From Caenimonas koreensis DSM 17982 (GTDB lineage Bacteria; Pseudomonadota; Gammaproteobacteria; Burkholderiales; Burkholderiaceae_C), in the NCBI RefSeq assembly GCF_009646335.1, contig NZ_WJBU01000001.1, positions 186,001 through 250,000 of the forward strand: 64,000 nucleotides of DNA, read 5' to 3'. Made by a program: the position numbers and the translations under genes. Of the stretch, positions 37,708-48,361 are shown piece after piece. Every line of letters begins with the position of its first letter. Position 1 is the stretch's first letter. The notes under the pieces were generated by a model. The model ran no database searches. It was given only the letters and a program-made list of their open reading frames with translations, and was not told the origin of the DNA.

Positions 37708-40700
37708 CTGAAGCCTCGCAAGGCATCGCCGGGGCGCCGCTCGGGGCCGTCGAGCAGGTCGTCGTCGTCATCGTCCTCGTCCTGCGCACGCGAGAGCACG
37801 GGCAGCGGATCGAGCAGGCGCCACGCGGGCATGGCCGACAGGTAGCTGCTGAGCAGCACGCCGCCGCGGATCAGCCACAACACATACGCGACCGAGACGC
37901 CGAGCGACACACCGGCGACCGAGATGCTGGTGGAGCGATCCACATCCAGCTCTTCGCGCACCTTCTCGCGGGCGCGATCGAGTTCCTCGACGAAGCCGGG
38001 CGAGCGCAGGTGGCGCTGCAGGTCGTCGACCGAGGCGGACGCGCCACTGCCGGTGAAGGCATTGAAGCCGGTGACGACAACGTCCACGGCGTGGTCGAAC
38101 GCCACGATCGTGAACACACGGCGGTCAAGCAGCGTGCCAGTGGCAACCTTGACGGGCTCGAACAGCGGGCCTGCCGGTGACGAGTCTGTGCCGGGCGCCG
38201 GGTTGCTGGTGCTGCCCAAGGCAGGATTGCCCAGGGCATCAGGCTCGCCCAGTTGCAGGTTGGCAGTGGTCACTGCCGGTTTGGCCGGCGGCGCGGGCGC
38301 AGCGGGCGCCTCATCGGGCACGAGGTCTGGCGTGGTTGCGCCTGCAGGCGGCGCTGGAGGATTTGGCGAGGGGCTGCCCGTGCCCGGGGCGGCCGGGTCA
38401 GTCGGGAAAAGATCGACGACAACCGGCGCGGGTGTCGGCGCCGGAGTTGGTTCGGGCGTGGGCGCAGGTGTCGGCGCAGGTGTCGGCGCAGGGGTCGGCG
38501 CTGGCGTCGGTGCGGGTGTCGGTGCGGGTGTCGGCGCGGGTGTCGGCGCGGGTGTCGGTGCGGGTGTCGGTGCGGGTGTCGGTGCGGGTGTCGGCGCGGG
38601 TGTCGGCGCGGGTGTCGGCGCTGGTGTCGGTGCGGGTGTCGGCGCTGGCGTCGGTGCGGGTGTCGGCGCTGGCGTCGGTGCAGGTGTCGGTGCAGGTGTC
38701 GGCGCTGGCGTCGGTGCAGGTGTCGGCGCTGGCGTCGGTGCGGGTGTCGGTGCGGGTGTCGGTGCAGGTGTCGGTGCAGGTGTCGGTGCAGGTGTCGGTG
38801 CAGGTGTCGGCGCTGGCGTCGGTGCAGGCGTCGGTGCAGGCGTCGGTGCAGGTGTCGGTGCGGGTGTCGGCGCTGGCGTCGGTGCAGGTGTCGGCGCTGG
38901 CGTCGGCGCAGGCGTCGGTGCGGGCGTCGGTGCGGGCGTCGGTGCGGGCGTTGGCTCGGGAGTCGGTGCAGGTGTCGGTGCAGGCGTCGGCGCTGGCGTT
39001 GGCTCGGGAGTCGGAGCGGGCGTAGGCGCAGGCGTCGGCTCGGGAGTCGGTGCAGGTGTCGGTGCGGGCGTAGGCGCAGGCGTCGGCTCGGGTGTCGGCG
39101 CTGGCGTTGGTGCAGGCGTCGGCGCTGGCGTTGGCTCGGGAGTCGGTGCTGGCGTCGGTGCTGGCGTCGGCTCGGGCGTCGGCGCTGGTGCCACATCCAC
39201 GGGCACCTGGCTCGCGACAGTGTCGGCGCCGCCATTCGCAATGCCGCCGTCGTCCTGCACCGTCCACGCGACGACGACAGTGCCGCCGGGTCCGTCTGCC
39301 GTGGGCTTGAACTGCATGCCGCGCAGTTCGGCCAACGTGTAGGTGTTGCCAACGACGACCACCGTCGTCCCGTCGGCCAGAACCACGGAGCCGATCGCCG
39401 GATCGGGCAGCGCCGTCATGGTGATCGTCAATGCCTGTCCCGCCTCATCGGCGCCACCGCCGGGCGAATACTGCAGTGCGTCCAGGCCCAGCGGCACCGT
39501 CGCACCACCCTCTTGCGCCGATGCACCCACCAGCGATCCTGCGACCAGCACGGGCGCATCGTTCACCGCGACGACCGTCACGTTCGCCGTCGCGACCGCG
39601 GCGCTGAAGGCCGTCGAGCTGCCATTGGCCGTCGTATCGGCAAAGGTCTGGCCCGCCGTGCCCCGCGTCTGGTCCCACGCGCGGAACTGCAGGCCCGCAG
39701 GCGCGCCGTTCCAGTCGGCGTTGGCCACAAAGCGCACGCGCGTGTCTGCGTCGGCCGTCAACAGCCGTGCGTTGGTCACGGACACTGCACCCATGCTGCT
39801 CCACGTCGCGCCGCCGTCCGTGCTGAACTGCCACACCCCATTCGGGTCCGACGCCGCCACCACGGCAATGCCGCCCAGCGCCCCGGCGTCTGCGTCCGTC
39901 ACGTGGCCTGCGAGCATGTCGGCAACGCGTATGCCGGCCGGCGACGCAGCGTCTTCAAGGATCGAGGGCAGGTCAGTCGTGCCGCTCAACACCGGCGCCG
40001 CATTGGCGGGCACCACATGGATCACGAGGCTTTGCGACAGCGTGTCGACACCCCCATTGGCGGTGCCGCCGCTGTCCACGATGTCGAAGTCAAAGCCCTG
40101 CGTGGCGCTCACCACGCCCGCAGCAGGGCGGAACTGCACGCCCTGCAATTGGGCCACCGTGAGGCTGTCGCCCGCGTGAACCACGGTCGTGCCGTCGGCG
40201 AGCAGCACATCGCCTGTCGCAGCAGACGGTACGACCGTCACCACCACCGACAACGTCTGCGTGCTCTCGAGCGTGCCGCCACCGGTGCCGTACGACACCG
40301 CGCCCAGGCCCAGGCTTGTCGCGCCCGATGCTTCAACAACGGTGGCGTCGTTGATCGTGCCGGTGGTGAGCACGGGTGCGTCATTCACGGCTTGCACCGC
40401 GACACTGGTTGACGCCGTCTGTGCGCTGTAGGGGCGCGATCCGCCGCTGGCGGTGGTGTCGCCACGCGTCTGGCCGGCGGTGCCACGCGTCTGGTCCCAG
40501 GCGCGGAACTGCAAGCCGCCTGCCGTGCCATTCCAGTCCGCATCGGGCACGAAGCGCACGCGCGTCACGCTATCGGCAGCAAGCAGCAATGCGTCACTGC
40601 CCGACACCGCGCCGATGGCCGCCCAGCTCGCGCCGTCGTCCGTGCTGTACTGCCAGTTGCCCGAAGGGTCTGTCGCAGCGACGACGGCAATGCCACCCAA

Positions 40701-43700
40701 AGCGCCTGCGTCTGCATCAGTCACCTGGCCCGCGACCAGGTCGGCGACAAGCATGCCGCTGGAAGCGAATGCATCTTCGAGAATGGCAGGCAGTGCATTG
40801 GCACCGGCCAGCACGGGCGCAGCGTTCGCCGGGAACACGGTGATCGCCAGAGACTGCGCGAGCGTATCGACGCCTCCATTCACGGTGCCGCCGTTGTCCA
40901 CCACATCCCACGCCAGCGCCGTGGTGGCCGAGACAACGCCCGCAGCCGGGCAGAACTGCAAACCCTGCAGCACGGCAAGCGAGAACGTGTCGCCTGCATG
41001 CACCACTGTCACGCCGTCTGCCAGCAGCACGTCGCCAATCGCTGCGGAAGGCACGGAGGTCACGACGATGCCTAGCGTCTGCGCGGCTTCGAGTGCACCG
41101 CCGCCCGGGCCATAAGCTAGCGCGCCGAGACCGAGGCTGACAGACCCCGATCCTTCGGCAACATCGACAGTCACTGTCGCGCCTGCCGTGCGAACAGGCG
41201 CATCGTTGACCGGCTGCACCTCGATGCTGGCCGTCGCCGTTGCGCTGCTGAATGCCGTGGAACTGCCGTTGGCCGTGGTGTCGGCAAATGTGGATCCGGC
41301 CGTGCCGAGTGTCTGGTCCCACGCGCGAAACTGCAGGCCGGTGGCGGTGCCGTTCCAGTCGGCGTCGGCAACAAAGCGAACGCGCGTGTTGGCATCGGCT
41401 GCCAGCAGGCGCGCATTGGTTGTGGAGACAGCGCCGAAAGCATTCCAGCTCGCGCCGCCATTGGTGCTGAACTGCCAGCTGCCGTGCGGGTCAGCCGCTG
41501 CTGTCACGGCGATGCCTGCGAGTGCGCCTGCATCGCTGTCAGTCACGTGGCCCGCGATCAGGTCTGACACTCGCATGCCAGCCGGGTTCGCTGCGTCCTC
41601 GAGAATCGCGGGCAGGTCGTTCGTGCCCGTCAACACCGGCGCGGCATTGGCTGGCGTCACCGTCACGCTGATCGCCTGCGCCAGCGTGTCGATGCCGCCA
41701 TCGGCAGTGCCGCCGCTGTCAACCACGTTGAAGGCAAAGCTGGCCGTGCCACTCACGACGCCCGCACCGGGCCGAAACAGCATGCCCTGCAGTTGCGCGA
41801 CGCTGTAGGTGTTGCCTGCAATCACCGGCGTGATGCCATCGCCCAGCAGCACATCGCCCACTGAAGATGGCAACGCCGTGACAACGACGCCGAGGCTCTG
41901 CCCTGACTCCAGCGCACCGCCGCCTGGGCCGTAGCCCACACCGGCAAAGCCGAGGTTCACGGCTGGCGACGCTTCGACCACCGACAGGTTGCTGGCCGCA
42001 GCCGTCGTGAGCACCGGCGCATCGTTGACGGGCAGCACCGTCACGCCAGTCGAAGCCAGCGCCGCACTGAAGGCGCTGCCGCCACCATTGATGGCCGTGC
42101 TTTCCGTGCCGCCCGCTACACCGGCTGTCTGGTCCCACGCACGGAACGTGAGGCCGGCGCTGACGGCGCCGTTCCAGTCGGCATCGGCAATGAAGCGCAC
42201 GCGCGTCTGCAAGTCGGACGGCAGCAGGCGTGCCGCCGTGGCCGTGGCACCCGCCAGCGAATTCCAGTTCGCGCCGCCGTCCAGCGAGTATTGCCACTGC
42301 CCGTGCGTCGAATCGACAGACGTCACGGCGATACCCGTCAGCGGATTCACGTTCGCGTCGCTGACGAAACCGGCGATCACGCCGCTCACCAAAATGCCGT
42401 TGCTGGCCACCGCATCTTCGAGTTGCGTGGGCAGCGCATTGGCACCCGACAGGACAGGCGCCTGGTTGGCCGCACTGATCGAAATGCTGATCTGCTCAGC
42501 CAGCGAGTCGTGTCCACCGTCCGCCGTGCCGCCACTGTCGCGCACATTGAACCTGAACGTGGCCGGCCCGCCCGTGCCGCCAGGCGCCGCACGAAACTGC
42601 ATGCCCTGCAGCTGGCTGATGGTGAACTGCGCCCCGGCCGTGACGACGGTGCTGCCATCGGCCAGCACGATGTCGCCAAATCCTGGCGACGGCACGGTGA
42701 CGATGTTCACGCTGAATGTCTGCGCGGCTTCATCTGCGCCGCCGCCTGCTGCAAAGCCCAGGCCTGAGAAGCCGAGCGTCGTGATGCCCGAGTTCTCCAG
42801 CACGGTGAGGTCGGCGAGTGTGCCCGCCACCAGGACAGGTGCGTCGTTGACTGGCGTGACAGTGATCGACGAAGTGGCCGCAGCCGTGCTGAACGCCCTG
42901 TCCCAGCCGCCGTTGGATGCATTGCCAACGCCGCCTGCCGCGCCCGTCGTGCGGTCCCATGCGCGGAACGTGATGCTGCTGGAGCCAGCGTAGTCAGCAG
43001 CCGGCACAAAGCGCACACGCGTCACTGCGTCGGCAGCGAGCAAGCGTGCGCTGCCGGCCGATACCGTGCCGAGGTTGTTCCAGGTTGATCCGTCGGTCGT
43101 GTATTGCCACACGCCGTTGGCGCCGCCGGCGGCCGTGATGGCAATGCCGCGGAGCGCGCCCGCATCACTGTCCGTGACTTGCCCGGCGATCAGGTCGCTG
43201 ACGAGCGCGCCCACGCCTGCGCCGCTGTCTTCCAGGATCGGCTGCAGGTTGTTGGCGCCTGCAAGCACCGGCGCGTGATTGCCGGTCGTGAAAATGGCGA
43301 CAAGCGCATCCTGCGCACTGGCTGAACCTTTGTACGCGCCGGGCATCGACAGGTTGTCGTTGCTGGTGCTGCCCACGAGATAAATCGCGTTGGGCGTGGC
43401 CGCCACGCCGCCCGCGGTGAGCCCCGCGCCGTAGTAGGTGCCGTACACGATGTCGGAGCGGCCGCTGCCTTGCGGGTCGATCACCCAGAAGAAGCCACTG
43501 GTGTTTGAATTGGTGCTGCTGTAGGCATCAGGCGTGGTGTAGAGGTTGGCCGAATCGGCATAGCCAAACACCACCACGTCACCGCCCGAGAGCGCCACGC
43601 CCGTCGGGCGGTCGTTCATGCTGCGTGGATTGTCACCATCGGCGTTGCGCGAGCCGCCAACGAAGCTCGAATACACCAGTGAAGCATTGCCCGTGACGTT

Positions 43701-45461
43701 GGTGTCGTACACACGCAGGTAGCCGGTGGTGTGCCGCACGCGCGTCGTCTCGGCTGCGCCTGGCGTGGTGGCAAAGTCGGAGTGATCGGGCTCCTGCGTC
43801 GTGCCCACGACATACGCGAGGCCGGTGCCATCAATGGCAATACCTGTCGCAAAGTCGTCGCGGTTGCCGGCGATGTAGCTGGAATACGTGATGCTGCCCG
43901 CGGCGTTCAGCTTCGCCATGAAGGCGTCCTGGTTGCCCAGCGAGAGGCCCAGAATGCCTCCCACGATGGGAAGGTTGTCCGACTGCGTGTCGCCGGCGAC
44001 GTACACCTGCCCGGCTGCATCGACTGCGATGGCTTTGCCCGCGTCGTCGTCGTTGCCGTCTATCGTCTTCTGGTACACCACGGCGCCCGTCGCGGAGTAC
44101 TTGTTGATGAATGCGGCTTGCTTGCTCAGGTTGAGGATGTTGTTGTCGTCGAGCACGCCCGTGACATACACAGCGCCCGACGAATCAAAGGCAACATCAT
44201 TGGCCACATCGTTGTTGCCACCCGAGCCGAAGTACGTGCTGAACACAAGCGCCGTGCCACTGGTGTTCAGCTTGAAGACAAAGGCATCCTGGTTGCCCGC
44301 GCGGCTGCTGTCGGCCGCGTTGACCATGGGAAAGGCGCTGGACTTTGTCGAGCCCGCCACGGCGACGTTGCCCGCACTGTCAACGGCAATCGACGTGGGC
44401 TGGTCGTCAAGGCTGCCGCCCACTCGCGTGGACCACAGCAGCGTGGACAAGTCGGCGCTGAAGTGGGCGACGTACACATCGCCTGCGCCCGCGCTGCTAC
44501 CGATGAGGTTGACCAAATCGCCCGTCGTCGCCGTCGTGCGGCCCGTCACGTACACAGTGCCATCGGCGGCGACGGCAACGTCCACGCCGGTGTCGTTGGC
44601 AACGCCGCCGAAGTAGCTGGCGTAAGTCAGCACCGGGTCAATCACCAGCTCGCGCTGTGCGTCGTAGGCGCCGACTGCAAAGCCCACGGTGCCATCGGCA
44701 CCAAGCACATAGGCGCTTGCCACCGCCTCGCGGCCAGCCTCGCCGATCTGGTAACTCACGGGGGCATGGAAGCGGATTTCCTGCGGTGCTTGCCCGGCGG
44801 CGCCCGCCACGGTGAGCACGAGATCACCATTGGGTGCGATGCTGGCCTGCGCGCCGTCCACCCGCAATTGAATCAACTGCGCATCAGCGCCCGGGCGCAG
44901 CACGAAGTCGTATTCAAGCTGGCGCTGCGTGCCGTAGTAGCGCAGGTCCACGCTGTCGTACACATCGCTGTACAGGACGGCTCTGTAGTTCTCCACGTCG
45001 GTGCGCCATGCGGCTGCGTCACCACCGAGCAGGTAGTTGCTGCGCGCCTGCAGCAGGCCTTCACCCGTTGCCTCGCTCGCATTCGCGCCGATGAGCGTCA
45101 GGCGAATGGGAGATGACGCGCCGGCAAGCCGTATTTCCACGCCCGAATCATTCACCTGCACCGAATAGCCGCTGCCATACGCCGCGTAATCCGCACTCGC
45201 AGCAAACTGGCCGCGATTGGCCTCGAACGTCATGGGCGCGGTGGCATAGGTCTGCGCCGCGGCTTGTGTGGAAAGCGCCGTTGCCGCTGCGGGCAGCACG
45301 CGCACTTCGGCTTGCTGCGCGTCAGCGCCGAAGGCGTCGGTGGCCAGCAGCAGGCCAGCAGCTGCGTCAGCCGAATACAGCACCCGTGGCTCGACCCATT
45401 CAGCCTGCGGCAGCGAACGCCGCCGCGCGGACGGTCGTTGTCGGAACAGCCGCGCCAGCAT
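37704..45461 (-). CDS. Giant LEPR-type surface protein with beta-propeller, Ig-like repeats and PT-rich stalk
   Basis: A 2585-residue probable surface or secreted protein. The N terminus is short and Arg-rich without a normal signal peptide, then has [12 protein letters not shown] (23-34), a variant of the LEPR-XLL motif of very large exoproteins. Domains in order: a DUF7948-like module (about 45-275); seven SBBP-type propeller units such as [10 protein letters not shown] and [10 protein letters not shown] (about 280-725); five composite Ig/cadherin-like repeats of about 275 residues with FRAWDQT and VNDAPVL; about 250 residues of PTPA/PTPE; and a C-terminal region with a membrane segment ([19 protein letters not shown]) followed by [14 protein letters not shown] and an acidic tail. 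The C-terminal block looks like an anchoring or sorting signal. Function is probably adhesion or matrix formation. It starts 3 bases after the HlyD stop. Confidence 0.9.
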   Translation of the reverse strand: MLARLFRQRPSARRRSLPQAEWVEPRVLYSADAAAGLLLATDAFGADAQQAEVRVLPAAATALSTQAAAQTYATAPMTFEANRGQFAASADYAAYGSGYSVQVNDSGVEIRLAGASSPIRLTLIGANASEATGEGLLQARSNYLLGGDAAAWRTDVENYRAVLYSDVYDSVDLRYYGTQRQLEYDFVLRPGADAQLIQLRVDGAQASIAPNGDLVLTVAGAAGQAPQEIRFHAPVSYQIGEAGREAVASAYVLGADGTVGFAVGAYDAQRELVIDPVLTYASYFGGVANDTGVDVAVAADGTVYVTGRTTATTGDLVNLIGSSAGAGDVYVAHFSADLSTLLWSTRVGGSLDDQPTSIAVDSAGNVAVAGSTKSSAFPMVNAADSSRAGNQDAFVFKLNTSGTALVFSTYFGSGGNNDVANDVAFDSSGAVYVTGVLDDNNILNLSKQAAFINKYSATGAVVYQKTIDGNDDDAGKAIAVDAAGQVYVAGDTQSDNLPIVGGILGLSLGNQDAFMAKLNAAGSITYSSYIAGNRDDFATGIAIDGTGLAYVVGTTQEPDHSDFATTPGAAETTRVRHTTGYLRVYDTNVTGNASLVYSSFVGGSRNADGDNPRSMNDRPTGVALSGGDVVVFGYADSANLYTTPDAYSSTNSNTSGFFWVIDPQGSGRSDIVYGTYYGAGLTAGGVAATPNAIYLVGSTSNDNLSMPGAYKGSASAQDALVAIFTTGNHAPVLAGANNLQPILEDSGAGVGALVSDLIAGQVTDSDAGALRGIAITAAGGANGVWQYTTDGSTWNNLGTVSAGSARLLAADAVTRVRFVPAADYAGSSSITFRAWDRTTGAAGGVGNASNGGWDRAFSTAAATSSITVTPVNDAPVLVAGTLADLTVLENSGITTLGFSGLGFAAGGGADEAAQTFSVNIVTVPSPGFGDIVLADGSTVVTAGAQFTISQLQGMQFRAAPGGTGGPATFRFNVRDSGGTADGGHDSLAEQISISISAANQAPVLSGANALPTQLEDAVASNGILVSGVIAGFVSDANVNPLTGIAVTSVDSTHGQWQYSLDGGANWNSLAGATATAARLLPSDLQTRVRFIADADWNGAVSAGLTFRAWDQTAGVAGGTESTAINGGGSAFSAALASTGVTVLPVNDAPVLTTAAASNLSVVEASPAVNLGFAGVGYGPGGGALESGQSLGVVVTALPSSVGDVLLGDGITPVIAGNTYSVAQLQGMLFRPGAGVVSGTASFAFNVVDSGGTADGGIDTLAQAISVTVTPANAAPVLTGTNDLPAILEDAANPAGMRVSDLIAGHVTDSDAGALAGIAVTAAADPHGSWQFSTNGGASWNAFGAVSTTNARLLAADANTRVRFVADADWNGTATGLQFRAWDQTLGTAGSTFADTTANGSSTAFSSATATASIEVQPVNDAPVRTAGATVTVDVAEGSGSVSLGLGALAYGPGGGALEAAQTLGIVVTSVPSAAIGDVLLADGVTVVHAGDTFSLAVLQGLQFCPAAGVVSATTALAWDVVDNGGTVNGGVDTLAQSLAITVFPANAAPVLAGANALPAILEDAFASSGMLVADLVAGQVTDADAGALGGIAVVAATDPSGNWQYSTDDGASWAAIGAVSGSDALLLAADSVTRVRFVPDADWNGTAGGLQFRAWDQTRGTAGQTRGDTTASGGSRPYSAQTASTSVAVQAVNDAPVLTTGTINDATVVEASGATSLGLGAVSYGTGGGTLESTQTLSVVVTVVPSAATGDVLLADGTTVVHAGDSLTVAQLQGVQFRPAAGVVSATQGFDFDIVDSGGTANGGVDTLSQSLVIHVVPANAAPVLSGTTDLPSILEDAASPAGIRVADMLAGHVTDADAGALGGIAVVAASDPNGVWQFSTDGGATWSSMGAVSVTNARLLTADADTRVRFVANADWNGAPAGLQFRAWDQTRGTAGQTFADTTANGSSTAFSAAVATANVTVVAVNDAPVLVAGSLVGASAQEGGATVPLGLDALQYSPGGGADEAGQALTITMTALPDPAIGSVVLADGTTVVVVGNTYTLAELRGMQFKPTADGPGGTVVVAWTVQDDGGIANGGADTVASQVPVDVAPAPTPEPTPAPTPAPTPEPTPAPTPAPTPAPTPEPTPAPTPAPTPAPTPEPTPAPTPAPTPEPTPAPTPAPTPAPTPEPTPAPTPAPTPAPTPAPTPAPTPAPTPAPTPAPTPAPTPAPTPAPTPAPTPAPTPAPTPAPTPAPTPAPTPAPTPAPTPAPTPAPTPAPTPAPTPAPTPAPTPAPTPAPTPAPTPAPTPAPTPAPTPAPTPAPTPAPTPAPTPAPTPAPTPAPTPAPTPAPTPAPTPEPTPAPTPAPVVVDLFPTDPAAPGTGSPSPNPPAPPAGATTPDLVPDEAPAAPAPPAKPAVTTANLQLGEPDALGNPALGSTSNPAPGTDSSPAGPLFEPVKVATGTLLDRRVFTIVAFDHAVDVVVTGFNAFTGSGASASVDDLQRHLRSPGFVEELDRAREKVREELDVDRSTSISVAGVSLGVSVAYVLWLIRGGVLLSSYLSAMPAWRLLDPLPVLSRAQDEDDDDDDLLDGPERRPGDALRGFS
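38426..39189 (-). repeat. 12-base tandem repeat encoding PTPA/PTPE stalk
   Basis: About 63 units of a 12-base repeat (plus-strand form GTCGGTGCGGGT with GGC/GGT and GCA/GCT variants) encode alternating Pro-Thr-Pro-Ala or -Glu. Every unit is a multiple of three, so copy-number change alters stalk length but keeps the frame. The antisense reading gives a long false GVGA frame. Distribution of PTPE variants at both ends, with uniform PTPA in the middle, suggests recent expansion of the centre. Confidence 0.95.
39201..43300 (-). repeat. Five long direct repeats coding Ig/cadherin-like domains
   Basis: VNDAPV(L/R) codons recur near 39550, 40380, 41200, 42020 and 42840, a spacing of about 820 bases. 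Each unit holds two sub-domains: one from APVLxGxxxLPxILEDA to FRAWDQT, the other from a strand-rich start to GVDTLAQSL. The copies are similar but not identical, as expected for an old tandem expansion of an extracellular domain. Confidence 0.9.
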
Positions 45462-45464
45462 GAC

Positions 45465-46415
45465 TCAGGGCCGCGTGGGCGACAGCGTCATGGTGGGCGA
45501 CAGGCGCAGCGCCGGCGCGCTGGCCTGTGCGGTGGGCGCTGGCCGTGCCCCAACTGGTGGTTCGGCACCTTTGCGTGGTTCAACACCACCGCGCGCCTGC
45601 GCAGCGCTCCCATCGGCCAGCTCCGCCTTGCAGCGCAAACCTGCGGGCAAGGCGTGATCGCGATTGGGCAGCTCCAGCCGCGCGCGGAACGTATTGCTCG
45701 CGCCTTCGATCAGCGAATCGACAAGCACGACTTGCGCGAGCCGTGCCTTCGCACCAGGAAACTCCGGCACGATCGCCATGCTCATGCCGCGCTTGACCTG
45801 CGAATACATGGCCACCGGCAGCACCACTTCAACCCGCAGCGGATCGACCACCGCCACGCGGAACATCGGCTTTTCTTCCACTCGCTCGCCCACGGACAAA
45901 TAGCGGTCGGCAATCACGCCATCGCTCGGGCTGCGGATGGTGCGCAGGCCCAGCTGCGCCTTGGCAAGCTCGTGCTCATGCGAATAAACATCGCGCTGCT
46001 CTTTCGCCTGCGCGAGCCGGTTGTCGGCCACCACGGCTTCAGCGCGCGCCTGCTCCAGCGCCTGGCCCGAGATGAATTGCTGCCGCGCGAGGTCTTGCGC
46101 GCGCACGAGTTTCTGGCGGGCGAGTTCGGCGTTGGCCTTGGCGGCTTCGAGGTCGCCGATGGCAGCGGCGCGGCTTTGCGCCACGGCGACCGACTGGCGT
46201 TCGACATCGGAGCGCAATGCGGCCAGCGGCTGGCCGCGCACGACGCGGTCACCGCGCTCGACGTAGATCGCTTCGATCACGCCGACCACGGGGCTGCCGA
46301 CTTCAGAACTGCGAAAGGGCTCGATCAGGCAACCAAGTGGCGATGGCCCCGCTGCATGTGCCGCGGCAATAGATAACCATCCACAACAGACCGTCAACTT
46401 GGAGACGAGCTTCAC
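45465..46415 (-). CDS. Periplasmic adaptor (HlyD/RND membrane-fusion family)
   Basis: A 316-residue adaptor with an N-terminal signal-like segment (about 1-22, ending AAAHAAG), a barrel-sandwich half-site (GVIEAIYVERGDRVVRGQPLA), an alpha-helical hairpin (about 70-155) and the second half-site (IRSPSDGVIADRYLSVGERV), then a beta-barrel domain. The C-terminal 60 residues are Pro/Ala-rich. Such adaptors bridge an inner-membrane pump and an outer-membrane channel, yet neither is encoded nearby. The GTG start overlaps the SecA-like stop by one base (TAGTG). Confidence 0.88.
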   Translation of the reverse strand: MKLVSKLTVCCGWLSIAAAHAAGPSPLGCLIEPFRSSEVGSPVVGVIEAIYVERGDRVVRGQPLAALRSDVERQSVAVAQSRAAAIGDLEAAKANAELARQKLVRAQDLARQQFISGQALEQARAEAVVADNRLAQAKEQRDVYSHEHELAKAQLGLRTIRSPSDGVIADRYLSVGERVEEKPMFRVAVVDPLRVEVVLPVAMYSQVKRGMSMAIVPEFPGAKARLAQVVLVDSLIEGASNTFRARLELPNRDHALPAGLRCKAELADGSAAQARGGVEPRKGAEPPVGARPAPTAQASAPALRLSPTMTLSPTRP

Positions 46416-48361
46416 TACGAATTCCCGGTAAATGCTAGGTCGCGCTCCGCACTCTCGGCGCTGCGCAACAGGCTTACACGTTGTTTCATCTCAGTATAGG
46501 TGCGCAAGGCCTGGAACAACCGCAAATACGCAGCGAAAGACCGGGGGGTTTCACGAGTGCCACGCAGCCACAGCCGCCGCACGGCGAGCGGCACCGACGC
46601 CATCGCGGCAAAGTCCGCCGCCAGCCAGTGCTCAACACTGGCCGGCTGGCCCTGCCGCCCTGCCCGGCCGAGGAACTGCCTGTCCACCCTGCCCGAGGCA
46701 TTGAGCTGGCACAGCAGCACATGCAGGCCGCCCGCGGCCAGCGCCTGCTCATCCAGCAGGATGTCGCTGCCACGCCCGGCCATGCTGGTGGCCACGGTGA
46801 TGGTGCCCGCCCGGCCGGCCAGCGCCAGCACGTCCTGCTCGGCCTCATCGTGATGCGCGTCGAGCACCTGGTAAGCGATGCCGCGTGCTGCCATCTCAGC
46901 CGAGAGCGCCTGCGACTGTGACACGGTATTGACGCCGATCAGCACCGGCCGGCCCGCTGCGGCCAGTGCCTGCGCCCGTTCAGCCACGGCGGCCCAGAGT
47001 GCGGGGCTGTCTGCAAACAGCCGCTTGCCGAAGTCGTGCACCTGCCGCGGCTTGTGCGGCTCGATGCGGATCATCGACAAGCCATAGACGCGCGACAGCT
47101 CCGCCCGCGCCTCGCGCAGCGTGCCGCTGATGCCCGCGAGCCGCAGGTAGCGCGCGAAGAACCGCTGGTACGTGATCTGCGAGACGGTTTCGTTGCGGCT
47201 GGTGAGCGCGACTGACTCCTTCATCTCGACCAGCTGGTGCAGCCCGCGCGACCACGCACGCCCATGCGACAGGCGGCCCGACTGCTCATCGACCAGCGCG
47301 ATCTTGCCATTGCGAATAACGTAGTCGCGCCCCTGCTGCAGCACGTGCCGCGCCACCAGCGCCAGCTCGACGGTGCTCTCGCGATGCGATGGATGGCCGT
47401 GCAGCGCATGCTGCTCTTGCGGCCATAGCGCCACGAGCGACCGGCCGGCAGGCAGCAGCCGCGCCTGAAGACCGTCGGCACTCAGGCGGAAATGCTCGCC
47501 CTCGCGCAGGTCCTGCGCCAGCAGCCACGCGGTTTGCAGGAACTCCCGCTCGCCCGCGGCTGCCTGCGCCTGCGCGAGCACCAGCGGCACACGCGCCTCG
47601 TCGATCAGCATCGTGTCGGCCTCGTCGAGGATGGCAAAGCACAGGCCGCGCAGCACGCGTTGCGCGGCTGGTGTCGCCGGCCCTGCTGGCTGCGTCATGC
47701 GCGCGATGCGCTGCTCCAGCGCGCTGCCGGTTGCGGGGGCCAGCATGGCGTCGCGCAGGTAGTCGAAGCAAAGCTCCTTGCCCGTCACGTACGTCACGTG
47801 GCAGGCGTAAGCCTCGCGGCGTTGTGCGGGCTGCATGGGCTGCGTGACGAAGCCGCAGCGCAGACCCATGGACGCATAAAACGGGGCGAGTGTCTGCGCG
47901 TCGCGCTGCGCGAGGTAGTCGTTGGCCGTGACCACATGCACCGGTGTGCCCATCTTTGCCGCAGCCGCAGCGGCCAGCGCCACGGCAAAGGTTTTGCCCT
48001 CGCCCGTGTCCAGTTCCACCAGGCGCTGTTCAAGCAAGGCGCGTGCGGCCATCACCTGCTGCCAGCGCGGCGTAACGCCGTGCGTTCGCGCGAGCGCGGC
48101 GCAGGCTTTGAGCAATGCGGCGCAGACGGCATCGCAGGCGGCATCGGCGCTGGGTGTCACGGTGCTGCTTGCCGACTCAGGCATCGAAGCATCTTGCGTT
48201 GAAGCATCCTGCGTCGAAGCAACTCGCGTCACAGCCTCACGCGCAAATCCCTCCAGCTGCGGCGTGCCCCAGTCGCTCCTGCGCGCTTGCCGGCGCAGGG
48301 GCAGCTGGCGCTGCGGATAGTCGCCCCACACCAGCCCGGGAAAGGGCCAGGCTGCGCTCAC
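46415..48361 (-). CDS. SecA-like ATPase (accessory, truncated C terminus)
   Basis: A 648-residue motor protein related to SecA. The Walker A-type TGEGKT is at 119-124, followed by HVVTANDYLAQRDA; motif II is LDEADTMLIDEARVPL (245-260), and helicase motifs MAGRGSD (527-533) and GRAGRQG (566-572) close the second RecA domain. It is about 250 residues shorter than housekeeping SecA and lacks the C-terminal zinc-binding region for SecB. The GTG at 48361, overlapping the upstream stop (GTGA), is preferred to an ATG 33 codons upstream that lies inside the previous gene. It probably drives export of the giant protein encoded downstream. Confidence 0.88.
   Translation of the reverse strand: MSAAWPFPGLVWGDYPQRQLPLRRQARRSDWGTPQLEGFAREAVTRVASTQDASTQDASMPESASSTVTPSADAACDAVCAALLKACAALARTHGVTPRWQQVMAARALLEQRLVELDTGEGKTFAVALAAAAAAKMGTPVHVVTANDYLAQRDAQTLAPFYASMGLRCGFVTQPMQPAQRREAYACHVTYVTGKELCFDYLRDAMLAPATGSALEQRIARMTQPAGPATPAAQRVLRGLCFAILDEADTMLIDEARVPLVLAQAQAAAGEREFLQTAWLLAQDLREGEHFRLSADGLQARLLPAGRSLVALWPQEQHALHGHPSHRESTVELALVARHVLQQGRDYVIRNGKIALVDEQSGRLSHGRAWSRGLHQLVEMKESVALTSRNETVSQITYQRFFARYLRLAGISGTLREARAELSRVYGLSMIRIEPHKPRQVHDFGKRLFADSPALWAAVAERAQALAAAGRPVLIGVNTVSQSQALSAEMAARGIAYQVLDAHHDEAEQDVLALAGRAGTITVATSMAGRGSDILLDEQALAAGGLHVLLCQLNASGRVDRQFLGRAGRQGQPASVEHWLAADFAAMASVPLAVRRLWLRGTRETPRSFAAYLRLFQALRTYTEMKQRVSLLRSAESAERDLAFTGNS

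Noticed and set aside
38426..39189. Possible CRISPR-like array
   Set aside because: Units are contiguous 12-base repeats without unique spacers and lie in frame within a coding region.
37924..39342. Long plus-strand reading frame rich in GVGA repeats
   Set aside because: It is the antisense of the PTPA/PTPE repeat of the giant gene; the composition follows from the 12-base repeat and there is no start context or homology.
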